Positions 9,531 to 19,316 of a stretch of DNA of 33,836 nucleotides are shown one piece after another (position 1 is the first letter of the stretch; every line of letters begins with the position of its first letter). The notes below the pieces were generated by a model. That model worked only from the letters and a program-made list of their open reading frames with translations. It did not search any database and was not told where the DNA came from. The stretch is from Mesostigma viride (taxonomy: Eukaryota > Streptophyta > Mesostigmatophyceae > Mesostigmatales > Mesostigmataceae): positions 1-33,836 of the forward strand of contig RPFO01001372.1 of NCBI GenBank assembly GCA_009746045.1, in the 5' to 3' direction. A program made the translations under genes and the position numbers.

Positions 9531-9994
9531 GGGTCTCGCTGCAGCTAGACCCTTTCGTGGATTCTAAAAGGGACATTTAGTTTAATGCAAAACTTTGGCG
9601 TCTCGCTGCAGCGAGACCCTCACTTCAAGCAAAAACAAATCATTTTTAGGGTGAGCGAAAACAAGCAACCTCCCATCATGCAAACATAAAAAAGTATACA
9701 TTCCTTGGGGTCTCGCTGCAGCGAGACCCTAACGTCAAACAAAAACAAATAATTTTTAGGGTGAGCGAAGAAAGCCCACTCCCATCTTGCAAACATTAAA
9801 AGTCGACATTCGCAGGGGTCTCGCTGCAGCGAGACCCTAACACCGATACAAAAACAAATCATTTTAAGGGTGAGAAAAGAAAGACCCCCCATCATGAAAA
9901 CATGAAAAATTGACATTCCTTGGGGTCTCGCTGCAGCGAGACCCTTACGTCAATACAAAAACAAAATTCCGAGGGTCTACCCGCAGCGAGACCC
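9531..9994. repeat. Tandem array of about 108-bp units, each with one palindrome
   Basis: Palindromes lie at 9531-9552, 9598-9619, 9708-9729, 9816-9837, 9923-9944 and 9973-9994. From 9598 to 9944 they are spaced 107-110 bp. The intervening DNA is repeated too (ACAAAAACAAATCATTTT, AGGGTGAG, CCCATC-TGCAAACAT). The copies at 9708, 9816 and 9923 are perfect 22-bp palindromes. The array sits just upstream of the left gene's presumed start, where promoter or leader sequence would be. Confidence 0.85.
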
Positions 9995-10009
9995 TTACGA
10001 CCACGTATA

Positions 10010-10993
10010 AATACATGGGGGGGGGATGCTATGTATAAATGCATGTGGGGGGGTGCTGGCATTAATAATTAAATGTGGGGGGGTGATGGCATGAATAAAT
10101 AAATGTGGGGGGGTGCTGCCATGAATAAAAGAATGTGGGGGTGTGATGGCATGAATAAATGAATGTTGGGGGGTGCTGGCATTAATAATTAAATGTGGGG
10201 GGGTGATGGCATGAATAAATAAATGTGGGGGGGTGCTGCCATGAATAAAAGAATGTGGGGGGTGATGGCATGAATAAATAAATGTGGGGGGTGCTGCCAT
10301 GAATAAAAGAATGTGGGGGGGTGATGGCATGAATAAATAAATGCGGGGGGGTGCTGCCATGAATAAAAGAATGTGGGGGTGTGATGGCATTAATAAATGA
10401 ATGTTGGGGGGTGCTGCCATGAATAAAAGAATGTGGGGGGTGATGGCATGAATAAATAAATGTGGGGGGTGCTGCCATGAATAAAAGAATGTGGGGGTGT
10501 GATGGCATGAATAAATGAATGTTGGGGGGTGCTGGCATTAATAATTAAATGTGGGGGGTGATGGCATGAATAAATAAATGTGGGGGGTGCTGCCATGAAT
10601 AAAAGAATGTGGGGGTGTGATGGCATGAATAAATGAATGTTGGGGGGTGCTGCCATGAATAAAAGAATGTGGGGGGGTGATGGCATGAATAAATAAATGT
10701 GGGGGGGTGCTGCCATGAATAAAAGAATGTGGGGGGTGATGGCATGAATAAATAAATGTGGGGGGTGCTGCCATGAATAAAAGAATGTGGGGGTGTGATG
10801 GCATGAATAAATGAATGTTGGGGGGTGCTGGCATTAATCATTAAATGTGGGGGTGTGATGGCATGAATAAATAAATGTGGGGGGGTGATGGCATGAATAA
10901 AAGAATGTGGGGGTGTGATGGCATGAATAAATGAATGTTGGGGGGTGCTGGCATTAATAATTAAATGTGGGGGGTGATGGCATGAATAAATAA
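10010..10993. repeat. G-rich minisatellite array A (about 30-bp units)
   Basis: Units alternate between ATGTGGGGGGGTGCTGCCAT and ATGTGGGGGGGTGATGGCAT types, each followed by GAATAAA(A/T)GA or GAATAAATAA. A third variant has GTTGGGGGG and CATTAATAATTAA. This gives a higher-order pattern of two to four units. G runs vary from five to eight. Open frames across it (for example ITPPHSFIHGS) are repeat artefacts. Confidence 0.95.
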
Positions 10994-12955
10994 ATGATAC
11001 GTAGCATCACCCCCCCACATGTATTGATACGTAGCATCACCCCCCCACATGTATTGATACGTAGCACCCCCCCACATGTATTGATACGTAGCAGCACCCC
11101 CCCACATGTATTGATACGTAGCAGCACCCCCCCACATGTATTGATACGTAGCAGCACCCCCCCACATGTATTGATACGTAGCAGCACCCCCCCACATGTA
11201 TTGATACGTAGCAGCACCCCCCCACATGTATTGATACGTAGCAGCACCCCCCCACATGTATTGATACGTAGCAGCACCCCCCCACATGTATTGATACGTA
11301 GCAGCACCCCCCACATGTATTGATACGTAGCAGCACCCCCCCACATGTATTGATACGTAGCAGCACCCCCCCACATGTATTGATACGTAGCAGCACCCCC
11401 CACATGTATTGATACGTAGCAGCACCCCCCCACATGTATTGATACGTAGCAGCACCCCCCCACATGTATTGATACGTAGCAGCACCCCCCCACATGTATT
11501 GATACGTAGCAGCACCCCCCCACATGTATTGATACGTAGCAGCACCCCCCCACATGTATTGATACGTAGCAGCACCCCCCCACATGTATTGATACGTAGC
11601 AGCACCCCCCCACATGTATTGATACGTAGCAGCACCCCCCACATGTATTGATACGTAGCAGCACCCCCCCACATGTATTGATACGTAGCAGCCCCCCCAC
11701 ATGTATTGATACGTAGCAGCACCCCCCACATGTATTGATACGTAGCACCCCCCCACATGTATTGATACGTAGCACCCCCCCACATGTATTGATACGTAGC
11801 AGCACCCCCCCACATGTATTGATACGTAGCAGCACCCCCCACATGTATTGATACGTAGCAGCACCCCCCACATGTATTGATACGTAGCAGCACCCCCCAC
11901 ATGTATTGATACGTAGCAGCACCCCCCCACATGTATTGATACGTAGCAGCCCCCCCCACATGTATTGATACGTAGCAGCACCCCCCACATGTATTGATAC
12001 GTAGCACCCCCCCACATGTATTGATACGTAGCAGCCCCCCCACATGTATTGATACGTAGCAGCACCCCCCCACATGTATTGATACGTAGCAGCACCCCCC
12101 ACATGTATTGATACGTAGCAGCACCCCCCACATGTATTGATACGTAGTAGCCCCCCCACATGTATTGATACGTAGCCCCCCCCACATGTATTGATACGTA
12201 GCACCCCCCCACATGTATTGATACGTAGCAGCACCCCCCCACATGTATTGATACGTAGCAGCACCCCCCACATGTATTGATACGTAGCAGCACCCCCCAC
12301 ATGTATTGATACGTAGCAGCACCCCCCCACATGTATTGATACGTAGCAGCACCCCCCACATGTATTGATACGTAGCACCCCCCCACATGTATTGATACGT
12401 AGCACCCCCCCACATGTATTGATACGTAGCAGCACCCCCCACATGTATTGATACGTAGCACCCCCCCACATGTATTGATACGTAGCAGCACCCCCCCACA
12501 TGTATTGATACGTAGCAGCACCCCCCCACATGTATTGATACGTAGCACCCCCCCACATGTATTGATACGTAGCAGCACCCCCCCACATGTATTGATACGT
12601 AGCAGCACCCCCCACATGTATTGATACGTAGCATCCCCCCCCACATGTATTGATACGTAGCAGCACCCCCCCACATGTATTGATACGTAGCAGCACCCCC
12701 CACATGTATTGATACGTAGCAGCCCCCCCCACATGTATTGATACGTAGCAGCACCCCCCCACATGTATTGATACGTAGCAGCACCCCCCCACATGTATTG
12801 ATACGTAGCAGCACCCCCCCACATGTATTGATACGTAGCACCCCCCCACGTGTATTGATACGTAGCAGCACCCCCCCACATGTATTGATACGTAGCACCC
12901 CCCCACATGTATTGATACGTAGCAGCACCCCCCCACATGTATTGATACGTAGCAG
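10994..12955. repeat. C-rich minisatellite array B (27-30-bp units)
   Basis: About 65 copies of GATACGTAGCAGCACCCCCC plus CCACATGTATT. Units differ mainly in the C-run length (six to eight) and in one or two AGC triplets. Its reverse complement (AATACATGTGGGGGGGTGCT, GCTACGTATC) matches array A units (AATAAATGTGGGGGGGTGCT, GCCATGAATA). The two arrays are therefore related and inverted. Because units are near multiples of three without stops, long false ORFs of more than 600 codons run through it. Confidence 0.97.
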
Positions 12956-12956
12956 C

Positions 12957-13114
12957 ACAATTTTAGTCAGCCTACCATCCACGTTGCGGCAAAAGATCAC
13001 CTTTTTTTGTGTTTCGGCAAAATGAAGATTTCTTGCAAACTATCGTTATGCAGGTAGGTAGCAACGTCCGATGTTATAATCCGGCAGGTAGCATGCAAAC
13101 GTCGAAACGATATG
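12957..13114. repeat. Direct repeat DR160, copy 1
   Basis: Starts ACAATTTTAGTCAGCCTACC and ends GTCGAAACGATATG. Copy 2 lies at 13521-13682, 564 bp away, and is roughly 80 percent identical by eye. Copy 1 directly follows the last satellite unit. Confidence 0.85.
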
Positions 13115-13520
13115 AAGGGGAAAAAAAGCATCAAACAGGAGCACCGATTAGAAACGCAGCAAATGCAGTATGTGCACATCTACACCTATAACCTAACCAG
13201 ACCAAAGGCATAGCAAACATGGAAAGGGTGACCCAAGTGAAAGCCTAGCACCACCATGATCGACATGTGCGAGACCAAGAAACGCTCCATGGCAACTAGA
13301 CTAAAGGGATGGATGCCAGATGTGGATTAGGATCGGCTTAGCTGACTCTACCGAGATGTCTGCAGGGTTTAGCTAGCAACGAAAAGAAGGAAGCCAGACA
13401 TTTTTATCACTCTTGCTGCAACATAGAGTTTCTTGCGATGGCAGCAAGGACATGTATTCGCCCAGCTGGCTAACTGTGTCGTCGGCGTGCATGCGCTGTT
13501 TAGTTGCCGTTTTTGATAGA
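13115..13520. other. Spacer between the two DR160 copies, no gene
   Basis: About 400 bp without a convincing reading frame, palindrome unit or known motif. Its position between two direct repeats suggests either a tandem duplication with divergence or a small inserted unit, but nothing decides this. Confidence 0.4.
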
Positions 13521-13682
13521 ACAATTTTAGTCAGCCTACCATCCAGGATGCGGCAAAAGCTCACCTTTTTTTCGTTGTGCGGCGAAAGCAGACCGATTTC
13601 CTTGTAAACTTCCGGCACCAGGCAGGTATCAACGTAGGATTTTATAATCCAGCAGGTAGCATGCAAACGTCGAAACGATATG
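13521..13682. repeat. Direct repeat DR160, copy 2
   Basis: Partner of 12957-13114, again beginning ACAATTTTAGTCAGCCTACC and ending with CATGCAAACGTCGAAACGAT. It is followed by a 107-codon frame (13680-14003) that I do not call a gene. Confidence 0.85.
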
Positions 13683-14774
13683 GCAGCTCGTATCAGCTAT
13701 GGGGTCTCTCTGCGGCTGCGCTTCTTTTTCGATGGGCGATGGGACGGTCGCAATTCGCAAAACGGACGCGGCGTCACAGGGCTGAACGGTATTGAAAAAA
13801 TTGGAAACGTGGCATCCTCGTTCCTCCCCACGGAACTGAAAACTGGAAGCGCGGCGCTGGTGCAAAAGCTCGATCCCATCTTTTGGAACCAAGCTAGCGG
13901 ATTGGACGACATCCAATATGCCGTCACCCGTGCTTGTGGCCGCAGGTATAAAAAGAGACGACCTCCAGCCCATTTACCTGGGAACATTCGGATGTTTGGC
14001 TGACATCGTTACCATGCGAAATGTACAATGAGGTTCTGGGTTCGATTCCTGGTGTGGTCATGGAAATAAATTTTTTTCTGCACATCTACTGAAATCAGTC
14101 ATAGCACCAAACGGTCACGCTGCAGCGAGACGCTATAGCCCTGGAGGCCGCTGATAAACCTGACATCCGGTGTCTTACTATCATAGATTGCCGAACTATA
14201 TAATAATAATAGTCTATACCACTTTTTCTTGTAAATGATTTACTAAATAATGATTCTATATACTTTAACATACCATATTATTAAAGTATGTGGAATTTAA
14301 CCATGCTATTCACAATATATTATAAAATCTTTTGCAAAATATACTGTAATTAGTATATATATTTTCTGATAAACAATTTTATCAATGCTACTGTGTTATT
14401 TTTGTTATTCTCGCCATGCAGGTATCTGAGTGTTCTGGGAGAACTAATAAGAGAATGAGCCGCGAAGGTGAGGAAAACCTGAAATCTTTTCGTCCTTATT
14501 GGGGTCTCTCTGCAGCTAGACCATTTATAACCACAAGCAATAGCTTAAATTCAAGGGTCTCGCTGCAGCTAGACCCTCTTTATGGTTGCTATAAAATTAA
14601 TGAATCAGAAGTCTGTGATTTAACAATCGCACGCCGCAATGAAGGGTCTAGCTGCAGCGAGACCCCAATCTTGGTCGGGGTATGCTAAGTTCACCACATC
14701 AGGTAATCTTTTCGTCTAACGGAAAAAGCCCCTCTAAGGGTCTAGCTGCAGCTAGACCCCAATCGTGGTAAAAA
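13683..14774. other. Upstream region of the transposase gene, with an AT-rich island
   Basis: 13702-13717 holds a palindrome half-site. 14170-14410 is strikingly AT-rich (TATATAATAATAATAG, TATATATATTTTCTG) in an otherwise balanced element. 14112-14759 carries five palindrome units. A T-arm-like GGGTTCGATTCCTGG at 14038-14052 lacks the rest of a tRNA. The stretch probably contains the promoter of the gene starting near 14775, but no core element is certain. Confidence 0.5.
14112..14759. repeat. Five palindromes upstream of the transposase gene
   Basis: Copies lie at 14112-14133, 14502-14523, 14555-14576, 14644-14665 and 14738-14759. The last ends 15 bases before the ATG at 14775. It is perfectly symmetrical with AG/CT inner bases (GGGTCTAGCTG and its complement). 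The 14644 copy mixes AG on the left with CG on the right. Confidence 0.85.
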
Positions 14775-17700
14775 ATGATACACTTTCGAACTTTGTCTGT
14801 AATTGTCGCTTTTCCCAACGATACTCGATTTGCATGGATTTCGTTGTGCCGGTCGTCATGGCATGCAGCACGCGAACGGGTGGGAGTTTTCGCCCTTGCG
14901 TCCGGTCGTCCAGGATTCAGTGCAATTAAGTTGAACACCGGGACGAAGCAGTCAACTGGCGCAAAAAGGGTTTTCGGAGATGAGAACCAGAATCCAGCGC
15001 AGCCTGAAGCCAAGGAAGTCAAGCGGCCGGGAGAATACTCGAAATCAAAGAGGGTTATTGGGGAATATTTCGCTGACCAGGCGTTTGAAGCGGCTCAGGC
15101 GATGACAAAACCCGAGGGGCGGGGGCCGGCTTTCGACCAGATGATTGCTGGCTTTAACTCTAGGGCCGCTGAACTAGGTCACGGGAAGTATCATGAGGAG
15201 GCGAAAAAGCTTTACAATCAGGAGCGGATGGCAGAACTGAACAGGTTCTGGGTGGCTCGGATTAACGGCTTTTTTGATGGTCTGACCAAAAGCGACGCAG
15301 ACAGAGACGTCAGGATGGTGCTGATGTCCACGCTTTACTGTGGTGACGACTTGGAGAAGGAGTTTTCGGCCGCGGAGTTGGAGAACCTGACGGGGATGGA
15401 CGCCAAGAAGATTCGCGGAATTCGCGCGATACGAAGGCAGCAGAAGTTGGACTACCTCAGACACGCGCAGGCTCGCAAGGGGCGCCCTTTGCCGCAATTC
15501 GTGATTGACGCGATAGTGGACGCGTGGATGCACGATGATGAGTCGCGCGCCTCCTCCCAGATGAAGGATGTCAAGCGCACTTACAGCAGGGAGGGTCGTG
15601 GCAATCACGGGGTGCTCGTCGCCGTTGAGGGAGCGCGCTATTACATGACCTCCAAGGAGGACATGTACAATCACTTTCTCGAAAAGCATGCGTACTGGAA
15701 CAAAAGGAGTAACCAGTATGATAAGGACGTGGGCATTCACGTGGGCTACACGACCTTCTGCAAATACGCGCCCGATTGCATCAAGGGCAAGTGGAAGGAG
15801 AGGAACCTGTGCGCGTGTGAGAAGCACGTCACCATGCAGTCGGCCATGGGGGCGTGGACCAAGCACTCCAATGCGAACCACGGCAAGAACTGCAAGTGTG
15901 GCGCGGAGTGTGCGGGATGCTCCAAGTACAGAGAGCCGGACGGTACTTGCGGAATGTGGAAAGCCATTCACTCGACGGACTGGATCAAGCACTTTCACTG
16001 CCCGGTGTCCGCCGAGACTGACGGCAGGGATAACGGGCTGCGTGAAGGGGGCGGAATGGGCGGGGGGATGGAAGAGGGGGAGGGGGAAGATGAATGGCGG
16101 GGACGGGACCTGGAAGACCTCGACATTTCTGAGAGGCTGGTGGAGGACGAAGATGGGGTGCCGAGGACGGAGAGGGTTCACCGCATACTGAAGATGGCGT
16201 GTGTGGAGGGGTTCTGTCCTGAGGAATCATGCGGCATCCATAATAACTGGGTGCAGTGTGATCGGGACAAGAATTCCACGGAGATTCTGAATTGGTTCAA
16301 GTTCGAGATGGTGGAGCAGACTGTGACCCGACGGGTGAATGTGAGTTGGTTTCGATTTTATTTCTCCGTTAATATGTTGTTGACTTTTTTTTTTGTGACC
16401 TATAGCTGCAGCGAGACCCTTTGTGAGTTGCAGTTATCTTATCGAAATGCGATTTTATTGCAAATCGAAACTGTCTGCGGACCTTTGCGAAACAGGGCGA
16501 GACCGATGGCAGGGCGGCGAAGAAGGTGAAGCGGCCCGAGCAAGTCCAAATGAGGTCCACCCCAGCTGAGCTGCGGGACGAGATTCTTAAGATGTGGGAC
16601 AAGTTCACCGTGCACTGCTTTACGGCCTGGTCGCAGGCGGATACAATCAAGGATCGGGAGAAGAATCTGAGAGAGGGGGACGTGCTCGTGCACGGCGACT
16701 GGGCCGAGAACTACGAGAACAGCAGCTACGTCCAACTGCAGTCGCAGTACTTCCACAAGCGCAGCCACATCCTGATGCCCATGATCGTGCGTTATCGGCT
16801 CAACGGCGAGCTGGAAAAGCGCGTCTTCTTTTTCCTGGGGGATTCCAGTATCAAGCGGGGCGAGCGCGCACTCGTATACGCTCTTCGCAAGATTCTGGAA
16901 ACCCTGCGGGTAGAAGTAGGGGTAGAGGTGCGAAACCTGTACATGTGCTCGGACAACTGCGCGGTGCAGTTTAAGTCCAGGTACGTGATTAACCAGATTA
17001 ACGGTCTGCTCATGGGGGATCCCGACCTGCAGGCCTTTGAGTTCCACTACATGGGGGAGCAGCATGGGAAGGGGGAGGTGGATGGTCAAGGAGCGAAGTG
17101 CAAGTGCGTCTTGAGGGAAATGCAGAGGATTCCCGAAAACCAGCACATACTTGAGACCCACCAGCTAGTCGCCTACTTGAACCAGAACTGGCAGGGCGGC
17201 AAGACATCGAGCAGGGAGTCGGCCCGCGCGCGGGCCGAGAACGTCACTCGCCACTTCTTCCTTTTACCCCCGGTACGGAATTTGTGTTATTTCAGGTTTT
17301 AAGACGTCAACTGCCGCTGTTCTATAAAAATTCAAACCCAATAAAGGTATCTCTGCAGAGAGACCCTATATACTGTCATGGGTTGCTTTTCTTTTAGGTA
17401 TGAAATTTCGCTTGTTCTTCGGTATGAAGGGGTCTCTCTGCAGCTATACCCTGTGTCGAATTTCGATCACTTGATATCTTGTCGTACGTTGTTATTATGA
17501 TTCGAATGGGGTCTCTCTGCAGCTATACCCTGTGTCGAATTTCGATCACTTGATATCTTGTCGTACGTTGTTATTATGATTCGAATGGGGTCTCTCTGCA
17601 GCTATACCCTGTGTCGAATTTTGATCACTTGATGTCTTGTCGTTATTTTTTTTTTAAGGGGTCTCTCTGCAGCTATACCCTGTTTTATTGTTTTTGGTCA

Positions 17701-18496
17701 ATTTTGCTAATTTGAACGGTATTCTTTTTGTCCTAACTATTTGATGACAGGACGTCGAGTCCGGCCGACGCGCGGAGGTGAGGAGGTGCCTGGCATCAAG
17801 AAGGCGCATTGGTGGCGACTGGACAAGTCCGACCCTGGCCTTTTGATGATTAGGCGCTATTCCTGCTACTGTCCGCCCTGTTTGGCTGGGCGGTTTGAGG
17901 GATGTCTAAGCGAGTGGTCGTTTATCATCGAGTTCAATGATGCAGGAAGCTCGATGAAAACTGTCCGTTTGCTGCCACCGAGCCAGCCCAACCCTCCGGT
18001 TCGCATGGTGACGCGGGGGGAGCAGCTGAAGGACAAGCGGGAGGCGATGGGCCGGCAGATGAGACTCCACGACTATGTGGCAGTTCCATCGGACAAGGAC
18101 ACGGATCACGATCCCATCCACCCGTTCTGGTTGGCTGAGGTTGTAAGCGAAGCCGGGCCGATCGTGTTAGACGAGAACTTCGAGAGGTGGGTCGAGGGCC
18201 GGAACGGACGGGAGAAGGAGCTGTTCCTCGCCGGGAACGGCATTCTTCCCGTTCGGATTTGGAAGCGGGATAAGCATGACCCCCTGCATTTCACGCTCAA
18301 CGTTGAGGATTGGCCACCGTCACGCCAGCCCGAGCTTGTGAATTGCTATCTCTGCGTCGCTCCGGCTCTCCGGCTAGAAGCACGCGTGCGCAGCGACGGA
18401 ATGTGTGCCGACATCAGGATGAGCAAGGAGCTCGACAAGTGGCTTACTACGCTGGTGATCAAGGATGAAGCCCCGGAGGGGCCGGCACCGACTTAA
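14775..18496 (+). CDS. Putative DDE-type transposase, three exons
   Basis: Exons are 14775-16340, 16496-17272 and 17751-18496, with GT/AG introns of 155 and 478 nt; the first joins in phase 0. Exon 1 encodes a helical region, then a cysteine cluster (C346xC, then C373-x-C-x3-C-x2-C382 and C392) like CXC-type zinc modules. Exon 2 holds the likely RNase H-fold core: HGDWAEN (Asp codon 16697-16699), CSDNCAVQFKSRY (Asp 16952-16954) and GEQHGKGEVDGQGAK (Glu 17057-17059 or Asp 17081-17083). I recall a similar DxAEN / SDxCxxQFKSR / HGKGxxDGxGxxxK layout in uncharacterised transposon-like animal proteins, unverified. Exon 3 adds CYCPPCLAGRFEGC. Exon 3 needs one indel near 17771-17790. The start is uncertain; later ATGs are possible. 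The product would act in the nucleus on the element's ends. Confidence 0.65.
16341..16495 (+). other. Intron 1 of the transposase gene
   Basis: GTGAGT donor after CGGGTGAAT and CAG acceptor before GGCGAG, so phase 0 (RRVN then GETDGRAAKK). It carries a palindrome copy at 16398-16419 with a degenerate left half. Confidence 0.75.
17273..17750 (+). other. Intron 2 of the transposase gene, built of palindrome repeats
   Basis: GTACGG donor after TTACCCCCG and TGATGACAG acceptor. It contains palindromes at 17345-17366, 17430-17451, 17509-17530, 17588-17609 and 17659-17680. From 17430 to about 17666 a 79-bp unit is repeated three times (TGTGTCGAATTTCGATCACT, TGATATCTTGTCGTACG). Their right halves read AGCTATACCC instead of AGCGAGACCC, a local subfamily. 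Confidence 0.8.
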
Positions 18497-18784
18497 ACAA
18501 GAAATTGGGGTCTCGCTGCGGGTAGACGACGCCCTAGTTTCGGCTCGTATTATATCTTTAGAGTGGGGCTTCAGTAGGGTGTAAAAAGGTGGCCGCATAT
18601 ATTGTATATATTTTTCGAGATCTTTCTGTGGTCAAGTTTAAGGGTAGTTGATAATTTTTTGCGGCCTTCAATTAACAGTTATTTTTTACTGCAACATAAT
18701 TTTATGCTGTATATTTAAATAATGATAAGGATTTCGATATTTTTTTGCACAATCTATTCGACATTTGTTTCTGCATGTCGAGAA
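18497..18784. other. Downstream region of the transposase gene, no gene
   Basis: A palindrome copy with a degenerate right half lies at 18508-18529, twelve bases after the stop codon. The remainder is AT-rich (TATATTGTATATATTTTTCG near 18597) and may contain the 3' end signal. No AATAAA is obvious. Confidence 0.5.
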
Positions 18785-18996
18785 TTTATTGCTCCACCCC
18801 CACAAAAAAAATCGTTCCGGAACTGTTCGAAGCGAATAGCACTGACAGGATTCGAACCCGGGTCCACATTAATGTTCGGAGTGAGGTAGGCCAGCCATCA
18901 TGTTCCGCACTCAAATCTGGCTCGGGTCCGATCCCTTCCATTGCTCTTCGCTTCGAACAGCTCCGGAACAAGTTAGGTTGGGGTTGGAGCAATAAA
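18785..18996. repeat. Foldback (inverted repeat) element with tRNA-like B boxes
   Basis: The left arm (18785-18865) and right arm (18919-18996) are imperfect inverted copies. Shared parts are TTTATTGCTCCA, CCCC, GTTCCGGA-CTGTTCGAAG, CGAA-AGCA and ACCCG-G. Inside the arms the minus strand has GGGTTCGAATCC and the plus strand GGGTCCGATCCC. Both resemble the T-arm or B box of tRNA genes. The middle adds a small GAGTG/CACTC stem. No complete tRNA cloverleaf can be drawn. It could be a small foldback transposon, an inverted tRNA-derived SINE pair or a structured RNA. Confidence 0.75.
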
Positions 18997-19316
18997 TACT
19001 TATTTGCCGGGCGCAGTTGTCATTCCGCCTAGTACAATTGCGTCACTAGTACAATTTTTGTCTGGGTACGGTACGAACCAATAACGCAATATTTAGTATC
19101 TAATCGCCGCTGCTCTTGCTGAATTTTATCCGGAAGCTGAAAAGGTGTCCGGTGAAGCGAATACTAGTGACTGGTGGTCGTGCCCTTCCATTACTCCTTA
19201 TCGACAAATTTTGGGTTCTACCTGCAGTTATAACCCTTGCGCGTCTGGCTGTCGGGGTCACCAATTTCCTGTCGATTGCAAGCAGCCAACCTTGCCGAAA
19301 TTTAACACTGTCACAA
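18997..19316. other. Upstream region of the small cargo ORF
   Basis: Contains a relaxed palindrome copy at 19213-19236 (GGGTTCTACCTGCAGTTATA, then ACCC), about 80 bp before the ORF. An in-frame upstream extension to 19116 exists, but its sequence looks non-coding, so I prefer the ATG at 19317. Confidence 0.45.

Noticed and set aside
10994-12955. CRISPR-like array
   Set aside because: Units are directly adjacent with no unique spacers, and the DNA is eukaryotic; this is a minisatellite.
10954-13000. Open frames of 630-680 codons across the satellite
   Set aside because: Units are close to 30 bp and lack stops in several frames, so long frames arise by chance. The products are only RINTCGGVL-, YQYMWGG- or VSIHVGG-type repeats in all three frames.
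13680-14003. 107-codon plus-strand ORF
   Set aside because: Frames on both strands are similarly open, it begins inside a direct repeat and a palindrome half-site, and no motif is visible.
14002-14060. tRNA gene around GGGTTCGATTCCTGG
   Set aside because: A T-arm can be drawn, but only about 27 bases separate it from the best 5' acceptor match. D and anticodon arms are missing.
14416-14688. 90-codon ORF upstream of the transposase
   Set aside because: It runs through two palindrome units, which elsewhere are strictly noncoding.
14775-18496. Assignment to the Kyakuja/Dileera/Zisupton (KDZ) transposases
   Set aside because: A CXC-like cluster is suggestive, but the core motifs (SDNCAVQFKSRY, HGKGEVDG) are not those I associate with KDZ, and an 8-bp duplication would be expected for Zisupton.
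18840-18920. Minus-strand tRNA gene within the foldback
   Set aside because: The acceptor stem pairs only partly, the T-stem has a mismatch and no anticodon stem forms. It is better explained as part of an inverted repeat.
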